Shown: piece by piece, positions 53,122 to 63,907 of the stretch
Position numbering within the stretch: the stretch's first letter is position 1
How the letters are laid out: every line of letters begins with the position of its first letter
Source: Apostichopus japonicus
Taxonomy: Eukaryota; Echinodermata; Holothuroidea; Aspidochirotida; Stichopodidae
Length of the DNA stretch: 64,000 nucleotides
NCBI RefSeq assembly: GCF_037975245.1
Contig: NC_092568.1
Location: forward strand, 42,211,631-42,275,630
Reading direction: 5' to 3'
Notes under the pieces: model-generated
What the model was told of the DNA's origin: nothing
Seen by the model: only the letters and a program-made list of their open reading frames with translations
The model's database searches: none
Position numbers and translations under genes: made by a program

Positions 53122-56100
53122 GTAGGTCAACTTTAGAACCTAGTGAAATTCAATTTCAAGAGTGACATTGCAAATTTGTAATTTATAATATGTGCTTGTC
53201 TAAAACTGAAGCTACAGATCAAGGCCAATATTGGTAACTGTGATGAGTTGCTTAGTTACTCTTAGGTGATGAGAAAGTTGAATGTATTAATGGCGTGGAG
53301 GCAGGTATAAAGTATAAGGATCTAAATAAATAATACCAGTGAACTTGATGGGTGGCTTCTGTTGTAGACAAAGGATGTTTTGAAACTTGTCATGTTCAGC
53401 AGTTTTACAGTAATCAAAGATAGCCTTTGTTCATTGAAAACCAGTCTCAATGCATTTATTCACCTCAAGAATAGCCAAATTACAACAGAGTCAATATGTG
53501 TTACTAGGTATGACTGAATTTAACTTTGTTCTTGATTCTAGGAGCTGAGAGGATGTTTCCTGTTCCACATTAAGGTATCAACATTTTACTTGGTTGGAAC
53601 AACAAAGGATGACCAGGTGCAACCATTTTTGGCTTTGGAATTGTTAATCAGGTTTGTGACAGCAGTTGTGTTATGTTGTATTATTGTGTAGGAACTTGTT
53701 CAAGTGGCCTTTTCTCTCAGCTTTGATGTCATCGGTAGCCATTGAATGAGTGATGACAAGCCTGTTTAATACTGTGCTAATATACATGTACAGTAATATC
53801 ATTCTAACCCTGTCTCATGAACTATAGCAAAGAGAGTAACACCATGGAGCTATTATAGCTCCATGGTAACACTTAATATGTGTAATCATAATATATTTTG
53901 GATGATAGAGTTCATTTGAAGGTCAACAGAAGTGGAATAGTGAAAACCTTGAAAAAGGAATATTTCGAAAAGGAACAACTTTTTGAATGTCTTCCTTAAA
54001 GTTGTTGTAACTTATTATTATATGAGTGTAAGGAACATGTATGTTCTGTATATGACTTGGAAGTACACTTGATGCATTTGTACATTCTGTTTAATATATT
54101 GCTACAGGAAGCAGCAAACATTGCCCAGCATGCTTGTTTGTATAATTTTTACATAGCAAAGTCATTCCATACAATATTTTCAGTGTTTGTTCATGCTTCA
54201 CTGGGTGATTCCTGAAGCTGAATTGTTTCTTTAAATTCATTTCTGTGTTTTGATCTGTTTTAGATCTCCTTTCATTTCAGGATTAAAGAGCTGATCAAAG
54301 ATTTCTGTGGAAGCCTTACAGAAGAGGCCATTGCTTTAAATCGTACCTTAATCTTTGAATTATTGGATGAAGTTGCTGTAAGTGTGCACCCTTCTAACCT
54401 ATTCTGGTATTGTCCAGTTTAAGGTAAGAAGTAAGTACTGAGATTAAATTTGGGTATAATGTGAAGGATGTATGTTGCTTGATTTCACAGTATGGACGGT
54501 CTATTGTCAACTCACAGTAGCTCATACCAGCCCAGTGTTGGCCTGTATGGCTTGTCGTGGGTCTTTGGTTTCTGACTAACACCAACAAGTTGCTCATAGA
54601 GCTAGTACCAGCCCAGTGTTGGCCTGTATGGCTTGTCGTGGGTCTATGGTTTCTGACTAGTACCAACAAGTGGCTCATAGGAGCTAGTACCAGCCCAGGG
54701 TTGGCCTGTATGGCTTGTCGTGGGTCTATGGTTTCTGACTAGTACCAACAAGTGGCTCATAGAGCTAGTACCAGCCCAGTGTTGGCCAGCATGATTGGCT
54801 TGAGGTCTATGACTACTGATTGCTGTTATGATTTGGTTAGGATTTACTCTCCCAGCTCTGTGCTTGCCATCTCTGTATGTCTCTGGTCTTTGATTTCTTA
54901 AAACTCTAAGGAATGTGTCATAGAGATTTGCTTCAGCTCAAGGTTGGCCACCACAGTTGCTGGATTGCAGTATTGTCCCAAGGCCAATTTATTAAATTGA
55001 TTTCTCATCACAAAATTTCTTTGATGAATTTGCTCGTTGATCCAATCGTTGACCCAATTCTTTGGAACCAACTCCCATTGTCTGTTAGAAATTTGAGTTC
55101 TTTTGCCAGCTTTAAATATTGATGAATATATGCTCTTTGATCCAATCGTTACCCAATTCTTTGGAACCAACTCCCATTGTCTGTTAGAAATTTGAGTTCT
55201 TTTGCTATAGCTTTAAATATAAACTGAAGAAATACCTTTATGCATGCCTTTGGTTTACATTTTGAGTTGTACATGCTTTTCCTTTGGTTAGTGCTTGAAT
55301 AGATCATTGTTCTGCTGGTGCTACATGAAGTGCCATAGACATGATTATATTGTTATGATATCCTTGTATTTCCTGCCTCAGGATTTTGGTTTTGTTAGGA
55401 CAACGTCAACCCAAACCTTGAAGCCTTACATTCAGCAGAAGGCTCTTCCAGTTAAACATGCACGTCAGCAACAAACAGTGTTTGGTTTCGGACCGGGATT
55501 AGTGAGTATTTAACGTTTAATGGTTGATGCTAATTACAGAACATAGCTTTGGAATAAGGTTTTGAAACTTTGTAGTAGAGATACCTCTGTGACAAGGATA
55601 CATACTTCAGGCTTAGCTTAAAGTGTAGTAAAAGTTGCAAATTTGGGCTCATCAAAGAATAAAAATCCCATATGTTATGAATGTTTAGTTCCTTAAACCA
55701 CTTGTCAGGGGAGTTAGGGGAACACAAGTTACTATCATAAAATTATTTCAGAATCTCAAAGATTGTCATGTGAACTTTGAAGGTCTACTTTCAGTGTATT
55801 TTGACTTGAAGATGAAGATTGTTTGGAAGCATTGTCCAGTGCTTGTCAATTATCAATTTTTGTTCTTCTTCTCTTGCAGTTCGGAGCAGACTTTCAGTCA
55901 GCACCTAGCACAGCAGCAGATAAACCCCTGAGTCAGACCCCGAATCATCAGGTATTAATATAATTGAATAATACAGAAGGGGCTGTTGCCAATGCCAAAT
56001 GGTGTGGCAGCAGCAGGTAAACCCCTTAGTCAGACCCAGACCCATCAGGTATAAATATAACTGAATAATACAGAAGGGGCTGTTGCCTTAGTCAGACCCA

Positions 56101-59100
56101 GACCCATCAGGTATAAATATAACTGAATAATACAGAAGGGGCTGTTGCTAATGCCAAATGGTGTGGCAGCAGCAGGTAAACCCCTTAGTCAGACCCAGAG
56201 CCACCAGGTATAAATATAACTGAATAATACAGAAGGGGATGTTGTCAATGCCACATGGTATGGCAGCAGCAGGTAAACCCCTTAGTCAGACCCAGAGCCA
56301 TCAGGTATAAATATAACTGAATAATACAGAAGGGACTGTTGTCAATGCCACATGGTGTGGTAGCATCAGATAAACCCCAGAGTCAGACCCAGAGCCATCA
56401 GGTATAAATAGAACTGAATAATACAGAAGGGGCTGTTGCCAATGCCAAATGGTGTGGTAACACTAGGTAAACCCCTGAGTCAGACCCAGAGCCATCAGGT
56501 ATAAATATAACTGAATAAAACAGAAGGGGCTGTTGTCAATGCCACATGGTGTGGTAGCAACAGATAAACCCCTGAGTCAGACCCAGAGCCATCAGGTATA
56601 AATATAACTGAATAAAACAGAAGGGGCTGTTGTCAATGCCACATGGTGTGGTAGCAACAGATAAACCCCTGAGTCAGACCCAGAGCCATCAGGTATAAAT
56701 ATAACTGAATAAAACAGAAGGGGCTGTTGTCAATGCCACATGGTGTGGCACCACAAGAGTTTGATATCAAGTTACTTTCTAGTTTGTATGCCTTTCATTT
56801 TTCAGCGAGCTTTGACACACTTCTAGTCAAAGTTCTTTGTCTTGTGTGTGTGGATCAATCACTTCTCCTTTTAATAATTATTCACAGTTTTTATTGATGG
56901 TGAGTTGTGTTCATTTAATTATAATATTCACTCTATTTCTACTGTGATTTTCGTCTGTTTACAGACAATATCAGGAGAACGGAAGGAAATATTTTTGGAT
57001 GTGATAGAAAAATTGAGTGCAGTTATAACTTCCAATGTAAGTAGCATTTACTTCAATCGATGGGGAGAGGAAGGAGAGGTGGGTGGAAGGAGGGAGGTGA
57101 AAATTGTGTATCATTATTTTAGATCCTGAAGAATAAAGCCTCTATAAGTATATTTTGCATAAAATGGGATAATATCAGTGATTTTTTTTGGTAATATATA
57201 TCTTTATGTTTATTATTATGATGATGTAGCAGTATTAAACAGTTTCTTTCATTGTTGTCCTATCTTCACCAGGGATCAATCATAACTAGCGAATTCATTC
57301 TTGTTTTGTTTCTGAATAAGTCAGAATCAGGAATTATAGCAAAATCTTAAGTTTCCTTCTTCCAGTAAATGACAATATTGCAAACAAAACTGTAATTGTA
57401 AGAGAAGTTGTGAATCATTAATTCATAGTCATGAAGCATAATGCCTCTATAAGGTTTGTTGATATAAGTCGGCTCTGTTATTTATGTATATGTGTATTAT
57501 ACTTAAGCAGTATTGAAACAGTTCATCCAATTGTTGTCTTGTTTCCACCAGGGATCGATCATCACTAGTGAAGTGAACGGATCAGTTCAAGTGAGGTCAT
57601 TCCTGTCCGGAGATCCAGGTAATCCTGTAGCATTCATCCATTGTCATCTAAACATCCTTCTTACTATAAGAGCATCAGAGACTCCAACATTGTAATGCAA
57701 GATCGCACCAGTCAAAGACTGGACCAATCTAGCTTTCTGCTGTGTTTAATCATCTTTTGACCCACTGACTAACATGGTATCAATGTTCATGAGTTTGGTA
57801 ATATTGTTTAGCTGTTAGAATAAGTTTCATTCCTTTTCAAGAATGTAAATATCCCTCAAAGACCTTTTTTTTAAATTAAAAATGGCAGGGATGGGGTGCC
57901 TTACTACTTTATTTTGGAGGTTTTGATCACCATGGTGACATAGTAAAATAAATGTTGGATGAGTATTGATCATTTCCTTTGCCCAGTCCTAGACATGTAC
58001 AGGAACTTGACTCTGTTGAATTAAGTTGAATCATAAACTGGTCTCTGGCTGTGCATTGATATGTGCAGTTGGTTTTGTGAACTAATGGTACTTACTCCAG
58101 TTTCCATTAAATGAATACTCACATTGAAACTGACATACCCATTGTTTCCAGCTTATCACCGCTTTTAAATTGAGGTTCCCTTTGACATATTGTTTTTTTT
58201 TTACCATTCATGTTTTGCAGAACTGAAAATCGGTCTAAGTGACAATATTGTTATTGGCAAGTTGTCACAGGTTGGCTATGGATCTCAGCTTAGAGTAGAC
58301 CGTGCCCAATTCCATCCAGGAGTCAAGTTAGATCAGGAACACCAGACTAAGACATTATCCATCCATCCACCAGAAGGTGAGGTGAGTTTCAGTAACACCA
58401 GACTAAGACATTATCCATCCATCCACCAGAAGGTGAGATGAGTTTCAGTACACCAGACTAAGACATTATCCATCCATCAAACAGAGGGTGAGGTGAGTTC
58501 CAGTAACACCAGACTAAGACATTATCCATCCTTCCACCAGAGGGTGAGGTGAGTTTCAGTAACACCAGACTAAGACATTATCCATCCTTCCACCAGAGGG
58601 TGAGGTGAGTTTCAGTAACACCAGACTAAGACATTATCCATCCATCCACCAGAAGGTGAGGTGAGTTTCAGTAACACCAGACTAAGACATTATCCATCCA
58701 TCCACCAGAAGGTGAGGTGAGTTTCAGTAACACCAGACTAAGACATTATCCATCCATCCACCAGAAGGTGAGGTGAATTCCAGTAACACCAGACTAAGAC
58801 ATTATCCATCCTTCCACCAGAGGGTGAGGTGAGTTTCAGTAACACCAGACTAAGACATTATCCATCCTTCCACCAGAGGGTGAGGTGAGTTTCAGTAACA
58901 CCAGACTAAGACATTATCCATCCATCAAACAGAGGGTGAGGTGAGTTTCAGTAACACCAGACTAAGATATTATCCACCCACCAGAGGGTGAGGTGAGTTT
59001 CAGGAACACCAGACTAAGACATTATCCATCCATCCATTCTCCAGAGGGTGGGGTGAGTTTAAGGAGAAGGATAGGTAGTGAGAAGTTCAAAGCCCTCAAG

Positions 59101-61027
59101 GAGTGACCACCTCCCTCTCTTCAGACACACACACATGGACATAAATGCTTGACAACAGAAAAGTAAAAGAATGTAAATGATGTAGTTCTGAGGTTCTCTC
59201 AGGGCCTGACAGATATCATTACTGGCATTTCAGAACTCCACTGTGAATAGCTGACTGTAATTGAGTTCCACCTGAAAGAAAGAAATATAATTATTCATTG
59301 GAATTATTCATCTGAAGTAATCATCTGGTTCACTTTTCTTTTGTAAAGCAGCTTTTTTTGTGGATTGAAATTGATAATGTTAAATACTTTGTTGAATGTT
59401 CATATCAATGTCTGCAATGCAAATTATTAGCTAGACTAATAAGTTCCAATTCAGATAATGAAGATAATCTTCAAAAGTTTGAAAATTGGTGAGGGGATGG
59501 TTATATATGATTAATATGATAGCAATATATTTAATATCTAACTTGTGGAAATGATGCTTTGAGCTGTTAAATTTGCCATCTTTGATGCTCTATTGTTCAA
59601 ACATTTGCTACTTTTAGAAAGTTTTCAGTTGTTTTCTTCAAATCTTTAGTTTACATTACTGAAGTATGAAATCAGCAGTGAATTACCGAGAGGACTCCCA
59701 TTCAGACTTTCTTCTTTAATGGAGGAGTTTCCTGATAAGCAGTAAGTTAACCAGTTTCAGTTATTTTGCTTTCTATGTAATAATGAAGTTTTGTATCTAA
59801 TACTGTACAATCAAATTCTTCTTTTAATGTTACGTATCTTTATTTGTGAGATTATATGTGGCTGGACTAGACACAGTCTTCAACTTACTTGAATCACATA
59901 GAGACAGTCTTCAGCCTCCCTGACTCACATAGACACAGACTTCAGCTTACTTGAATCATATAAACACAGTGTTCAGCTTATTTGTCTCACATAAACACAG
60001 TCTTCAGCTTACTTGACTCATATAAACATAGACTTCAGCTTACTTGAATCACATAGACACAGTCTTCAGCTTACCTGACTGACATAGAGAGAGTCTTCGA
60101 CTTCAGCTTACCTGACTCACATAGACACAGTCTTCAGCTTACCTGACTCACATAAACACAGTCTTCAGCTTACTTGACTCGTATAAACATAGACTTCAGC
60201 TTACTTGAATCACATAGACACAGTCTTCAGCTTATCTGACTCACATAGAGAGAGTCTTCGACTTCAGCTTACCTGACTCACATAGACACAGTCTTCAGCT
60301 TACCTGACTCACATAGACACAGTCTTCATCTTACCTGACTCACATAGACAGTTTTTAGCTTGACTGACTCATATAGACACAGTCTTCAGCTTAATGACTC
60401 AAATATACAGTCTTTAGCTGACTTGACTCATCAATTAGATGCAGTCTTTAGTTAACCATACCAGTCTATACTTTACCAGGTTCAAATGGACATGGACTCT
60501 CACTCAGTATTTATTTTAAAGACTCAACTAGACTTAAATACTTATCTCTGCAAGACTCAGGTAGGCAGTGTTGCTGACTTGCATTAAGATATATATGACC
60601 TGAAAAACCTAAAAATACTAGTGCCCTAGAAGTCTGCTTCATGCACATAGGTTCAATTTGCATGTTGAATTTAAATTACCAGTTATTATTATGATAGGAC
60701 CCAGCATTCTGTATATTAAATCTGAACTCATCACAATATCTTGATAAAGTGCACTAGATATAGATATCTGTTCCATATGCCAATATAGCTATTCCAGATA
60801 CTATACATATGTTCTGGTTTAGAACTTTCCAGCTAGCTGAATGGTCACATAGATTCCAGTATTATGGTCTGATTGGTTGATTGATCAAGTACTGTTATTA
60901 TCCTAATTAGCATGTTTCTCTTCCCCAGAGAATTAGACGTACAGCTAAAGCTTTACTGTCTTCTACCAGAGACTAACAGCGCAGTCAACATCAAGGTTCA
61001 TATACCTATGCCAGCCGATACCAAAAG
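52976..61027 (+). CDS. AP4M1: AP-4 complex subunit mu, exons 2-11 of a gene open at both ends
   Basis: Medium subunit of adaptor complex AP-4, which sorts cargo at the trans-Golgi network/endosomes. Exons: 52976-53121, 53542-53651, 54281-54377, 55382-55501, 55880-55951, 56965-57036, 57552-57618, 58221-58381, 59650-59741, 60929-61027, all in frame. N-terminal longin-like domain: KFTDWLKEARNSPLLPIKEL, FHIKVSTFYLVGTTKDDQVQ, DFCGSLTEEAI-NRTLIFEL, LDEVADFGFVRTTSTQTLKP. Then a linker, then the mu-homology domain: RKEIFLDVIEKLSAVITSNG, ITSEVNGSVQVRSFLSGDPE, IGLSDNI, GYGSQLRVDRAQFHPGVKLD, YEISSELPRGLPFRL, LDVQLKLYCLLPETNSAVNI, VHIPMPAD. The first exon (MISQFFIL-type start) and the last ~140 residues are not seen. 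The N-terminus holds an Asp/Asn-rich insert relative to the human protein. Confidence 0.95.
53542..53651 (+). CDS. AP4M1: AP4M1 exon 3
   Basis: 110 bp: ELRGCFLFHIKVSTFYLVGT and TKDDQVQPFLALELLI plus a split Arg codon. Matches [20 protein letters not shown] in human. Acceptor GATTCTAG, donor ATCAG|GTTTGT. Confidence 0.93.
53836..53872. mobile_element. 23-bp palindromic insertion with 7-bp TSD (instance 3)
   Basis: Palindrome 53843-53865, arms CATGGAGCTA and complement around TTA, flanked by GTAACAC at 53836-53842 and 53866-53872, exact. In AP4M1 intron 3. Arms resemble instances 1 and 2 (CA-G/T-GGAG). Confidence 0.7.
54281..54377 (+). CDS. AP4M1: AP4M1 exon 4
   Basis: 97 bp: (R)IKELIKDFCGSLTEEAIAL followed by NRTLIFELLDEVA. 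Acceptor TTTCATTTCAG, donor GCT|GTAAGT. Confidence 0.95.
54500..54805. repeat. ~80-bp tandem repeat, 4 copies
   Basis: The unit contains TAGTACCAGCCCAGTGTTGG, CCTGTATGGCTTGTCGTGGG and TTTCTGACTAGTACCAACAA. In AP4M1 intron 4; explains the small ORFs there. Confidence 0.88.
55012..55250 (+). mobile_element. LINE reverse-transcriptase C-terminal remnant with internal ~100-bp duplication
   Basis: Plus strand reads LVDPIVDPILWNQLPLSVRN then LSSFASFKY. After a second copy of the same block it continues FKYKLKKYLYACL. ILWNQLPLSVRN...FK..LK..L is the conserved tail of many LINE ORF2 proteins. Frameshifted and fragmentary. Confidence 0.7.
55382..55501 (+). CDS. AP4M1: AP4M1 exon 5
   Basis: 120 bp: DFGFVRTTSTQTLKPYIQQK and ALPVKHARQQQTVFGFGPGL. 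DFGFVRTTST matches DYGYVQTTST in human. Acceptor CCTGCCTCAG, donor TTA|GTGAGT. Confidence 0.95.
55880..55951 (+). CDS. AP4M1: AP4M1 exon 6 (linker)
   Basis: 72 bp: FGADFQSAPSTAADKPLSQT followed by PNHQ. Begins FGA as in LFGAE of the human linker. Acceptor TTCTCTTGCAG, donor CATCAG|GTATTA. Its last ~40 bp are the founder of the downstream array. Confidence 0.92.
55905..56755. repeat. 97-bp tandem array containing the AP4M1 exon 6 end and its 5' splice site
   Basis: Donor-like CAG|GTATAAATA recurs at 56049, 56111, 56209, 56305, 56402, 56499, 56596 and 56693. Each is preceded by GGTAAACCCCTTAGTCAGAC or GATAAACCCCTGAGTCAGAC and by a CAGAGCCATCAG-type end, i.e. diverged copies of the exon's KPLSQTPNHQ codons. 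The first spacing is 62 bp, the rest about 97. Confidence 0.92.
56965..57036 (+). CDS. AP4M1: AP4M1 exon 7 (start of mu-homology domain)
   Basis: 72 bp: TISGERKEIFLDVIEKLSAV followed by ITSN, matching KNEVFLDVVERLSVLIASN. Acceptor GTCTGTTTACAG, donor AAT|GTAAGT. Confidence 0.95.
57120..57335 (+). pseudogene. Decayed duplicate of AP4M1 exon 8 start and its acceptor
   Basis: About 280 bp upstream of exon 8, TTCACCAG|GGATCAATCATAACTAGC mirrors the true TTCCACCAG|GGATCGATCATCACTAGT. The preceding intron is also alike (GCCTCTATAAG, AGCAGTATT-AAACAGTT, TTGTTGTC). The frame reads GSIITSEFILVLFLNKSESG then a stop, with no clear donor. A dead tandem exon copy. Confidence 0.75.
57552..57618 (+). CDS. 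AP4M1: AP4M1 exon 8
   Basis: 67 bp: GSIITSEVNGSVQVRSFLSG followed by DP, matching [20 protein letters not shown]. Acceptor TTCCACCAG, donor CCAG|GTAATC. Confidence 0.94.
58221..58381 (+). CDS. AP4M1: AP4M1 exon 9
   Basis: 161 bp: (E)LKIGLSDNIVIGKLSQVGY, GSQLRVDRAQFHPGVKLDQE, HQTKTLSIHPPEGE. Matches MRIGLTEEF...RVDEVSFHSSVNLDE...LQPPQGE. Acceptor TGTTTTGCAG, donor GGTGAG|GTGAGT. Confidence 0.95.
58330..59052. repeat. ~56-bp tandem array containing the AP4M1 exon 9 end and its 5' splice site
   Basis: About 12 units of AACACCAGACTAAGACATTA, TCCATCCATCCACCAGAAGG, TGAG|GTGAGTTTCAGT. The first unit is coding (HQTKTLSIHPPEGE plus donor) and the rest lie in the intron, most keeping TGAG|GTGAGT. One variant reads GAGATGAGTTT and one GAGGTGAATTC. 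Confidence 0.95.
59650..59741 (+). CDS. AP4M1: AP4M1 exon 10
   Basis: 92 bp: FTLLKYEISSELPRGLPFRL followed by SSLMEEFPDK and a split Gln. Matches [20 protein letters not shown]. Acceptor AATCTTTAG, donor AAGCA|GTAAGT. Confidence 0.94.
59876..60440. repeat. ~31-bp minisatellite, ~17 copies
   Basis: The unit is ACACAGTCTTCAGCTTACCT + GACTCACATAG, with a recurring longer variant (AGAGAGTCTTCGACTTCAGC) near 60087 and 60246. In AP4M1 intron 10. Confidence 0.93.
60929..61027 (+). CDS. AP4M1: AP4M1 exon 11 (last exon in window)
   Basis: 99 bp: (Q)ELDVQLKLYCLLPETNSAV followed by NIKVHIPMPADTK and a split Arg. Matches [20 protein letters not shown]. Acceptor TCTTCCCCAG, donor AAAAG|GTAACA. About 140 C-terminal residues should follow beyond 64000. 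Confidence 0.94.
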
Positions 61028-61189
61028 GTAACAGCTTTGATCCTGTCATAATTTATGCATAAAGAAAGAGAGATTAGATCCTTCTCCTCAAGAACCACAT
61101 TATTGATATCAATAGTTAACAAACTGTAGTTTACGTAAACTTAACTCATGTGAAACATGAGTCATATTAATACCTTCTTAATACCATTC

Positions 61190-62353
61190 TTCCATGTGTG
61201 TAGTAGTCAATGAATGTTGGACCACTAAGTAACTTAACATGGTCTGGTGATGTGCTTAATGTGTGTGGTAGTATATGAATGTTGGACCACTTAGTAACAA
61301 TTAACATGGTCTGGTGATGTGCTTAATGTGTGTGGTAGTAAATGAATGTTGGACCACTTAGTAACTTAACATGGTCTGGTGATGTGCTTAATGTGTGTGG
61401 TAGTATATGAATGTTAGACCACTTAGTAACTTAACATGGTCTGGTGATGTGCTTAATGTGTGTAGTAGTAAATGAATGTTGGACCACTTAGTAACTTAAC
61501 ATGGTCTGGTGATGTGCTTAATGTGTGTGGTAGTATATGAATGTTAGACCACTTAGTAACTTAACATGGTCTGGTGATGTGCTTAATGTGTGTAGTAGTA
61601 AATGAATGTTGGACCACTTAGTAAATTAACATGGTCTGGTGATGTGCTTAATGTGTGTGGTAGTATATGAATGTTGGACTACTTAGTAACTTAACATGGT
61701 CTGGTGATGTGCTTAATGTGTGTAGTAGTAAATGAATGTTGGACCACTTAGTAACTTAACATGGTCTGGTGATGTGCTTAATGTGTGTAGTAGTATATGA
61801 ATGTTGGACCACTTAGTAACTTAACATGGTCTGGTGATGTGCTTAATGTGTGTAGTAGTAAATGAATGTTGGACCACTTAGTAAATTAACATGGTCTGGT
61901 GATGTGCTTAATGTGTGTGGTAGTATATGAATGTTGGACCACTTAGTAACTTAACATGGTCTGGTGATGTGCTTAATGTGTGTAGTAGTAAATGAATGTT
62001 GGACCACTTAGTAAATTAACATGGTCTGGTGATGTGCTTAATGTGTGTGGTAGTATATGAATGTTAGACCACTTAGTAACTTAACATGGTCTGGTGATGT
62101 GCTTAATGTGTGTAGTAGTAAATGAATGTTGGACCACTTAGTAACTTAACATGGTCTGGTGATGTGCTTAATGTGTGTGGTAGTAAATGAATGTTGGACC
62201 ACTTAGTAACTTAACATGGTCTGGTGATGTGCTTAATGTGTGTGGTAGTAAATGAATGTTGGACCACTTAGTAAATTAACATGGTCTGGTGATGTGCTTA
62301 ATGTGTGTGGTAGTATATGAATGTTGGACCACTTAGTAACTTAACATGGTCTG
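61190..62353. repeat. 65-bp satellite-like array, ~18 copies; resumes at 63908
   Basis: The unit contains TTAATGTGTGTGGTAGTATA, TGAATGTTGGACCACTTAGT and AACTTAACATGGTCTGGTGA. Two variants (GTGGTAGTATATG and GTAGTAGTAAATG) alternate in many places. The array is split by a transposon and continues at 63908-64000 to the window edge. Confidence 0.96.
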
Positions 62354-63907
62354 CAGTGTTCGATTTTTCCGGTATCGCATCGCAAAATGCGATCCAAAAC
62401 AACAAACTTGCGAGACGTTTCCAAATCAGCATCGCACATTGTGCCGATTTATGCGATTCAAATTCCTAGTCAGATTTGGGAGCAAACACTCAAACCTTAA
62501 CTTACGAACTGTCGATCACAATGTAGAAGTTATAATTTATTGAGTTTATACTCAATGTACAACTTATTCACTTGACCGTATAGCGAAAAAAAAACCTGAA
62601 AAAATAATATCCTACCATAGTTAAGTGTAAAGCAAATAGCCTAACCACCTCGGCGGTTACGGATCTCACGTAACTAAAAGGTTCCCTGGCAACGTGCCCA
62701 AAAAATGTTAAGAAACAGGTGTTACACAGGGGATGAGCTCACAGTTGTTGGGAAGGTACCTGGGCAAATTCGCAGCACATGTACCGTGGTACAATAGTTG
62801 GGTATAGGGTTAAACACTGCAGTTGTAAAAATGTACGCATAGTGCACGCTATTCATTGTTAGGCAGTCTAGAAACGGGGCTTTACTGAACGTTGTTTGTT
62901 TCATAATATCGGAAGTTTTGTAAGTCGCACTTTTTAAAGATTGAAAGACAGATTAAATCTCTTTTCATTTTATAACATAATATAGCTACTTTAACTTGTC
63001 ATTTTAAAATTTTCATCAGTTTCGTGACAATTTAAATAAAAAAGTTGTCAGTATTTTGCATCCTCAACTGCGAAATTTTTCATCGCCAGACATCGCAAAA
63101 AATGACAACTATTTCCGGGGGCTTTCGCCCCCAGGATCCCCACGAGGGGTTCTACCCCATGACCCCACCATAGCCCTAAGACGGGCCCCTGGACACCATG
63201 CCTTTATGCTCGCACGTTACGCGTGCTAGGCAGGCGAACACCGGCGGGAAATCGGCAGTGTGTTCGCGGGAAATTGAACAAGGTTTTCCAACACTGCTGA
63301 ACTGTGCAGTTACTGTATCCATCATGTTCAAGGTTTTCACGGAGGCCTTTTAGGAAATGAATGGTTAGTACAGTGTATATATGCTGCACTAATGCTGTGT
63401 GTAGGCCAAGGTTCACGAAGGTCATTGGTTATATTCGCGCGCCGTAGACGTGTTTTTAGATGTTACGGAGAGTCAGGTTTCCATGGATATTAATCGAAAA
63501 TGAATCTGAGTTTAACTGACGCTAAAGAAATGGATCGTCTTGGGCAGATTAACAAATCATTGCAAGTATAAATAAGTACAGGTAGCTCTGCTGTTAAAAA
63601 GAAAAGTTCAATATCGGTTTGCTGTTATCGGCAATTGGGCAAAATTTTACCGATACCGATATGCTGCCGATATTGCAAATATCGGCCGATACCGATATTG
63701 AAACCGATTATCGTAGCAACACTAGTATAAATAATAATAATAAACAAACATTTTCTAGTTAATACATTGATCGCCAACATTTGGTCCGTTTTGTGGTAAT
63801 TTCAAAACTGCTATTCAATATTGGGGAACTGCTATGCAACAAAAATATTGTATAGCAATTGTCGAAATTTGTTGCTATGCAATTTTTTGGCCATAAGTCA
63901 AACCCTG
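62354..63907 (+). mobile_element. hAT-like non-autonomous transposon inside the satellite (8-bp TSD ATGGTCTG)
   Basis: 1554 bp. Left end CAGTGTTCGA, right end TCAAACCCTG (inverse CAGGGTTTGA, 8 of 10 matching). ATGGTCTG at 62346-62353 and 63908-63915; uninterrupted satellite units give the empty site CATGGTCTGGTGATG. No transposase ORF. The interior has ATATCGG/CCGATA repeats (63610-63710), possibly the end of a second nested element (inverse TAGTGTTGCTACGATAATCG at about 63723). Confidence 0.87.

Noticed and set aside
57919-57945. Palindrome TCACCATGGTGA as a fourth short mobile hairpin
   Set aside because: Only a 12-bp palindrome with no loop and no flanking direct repeat.
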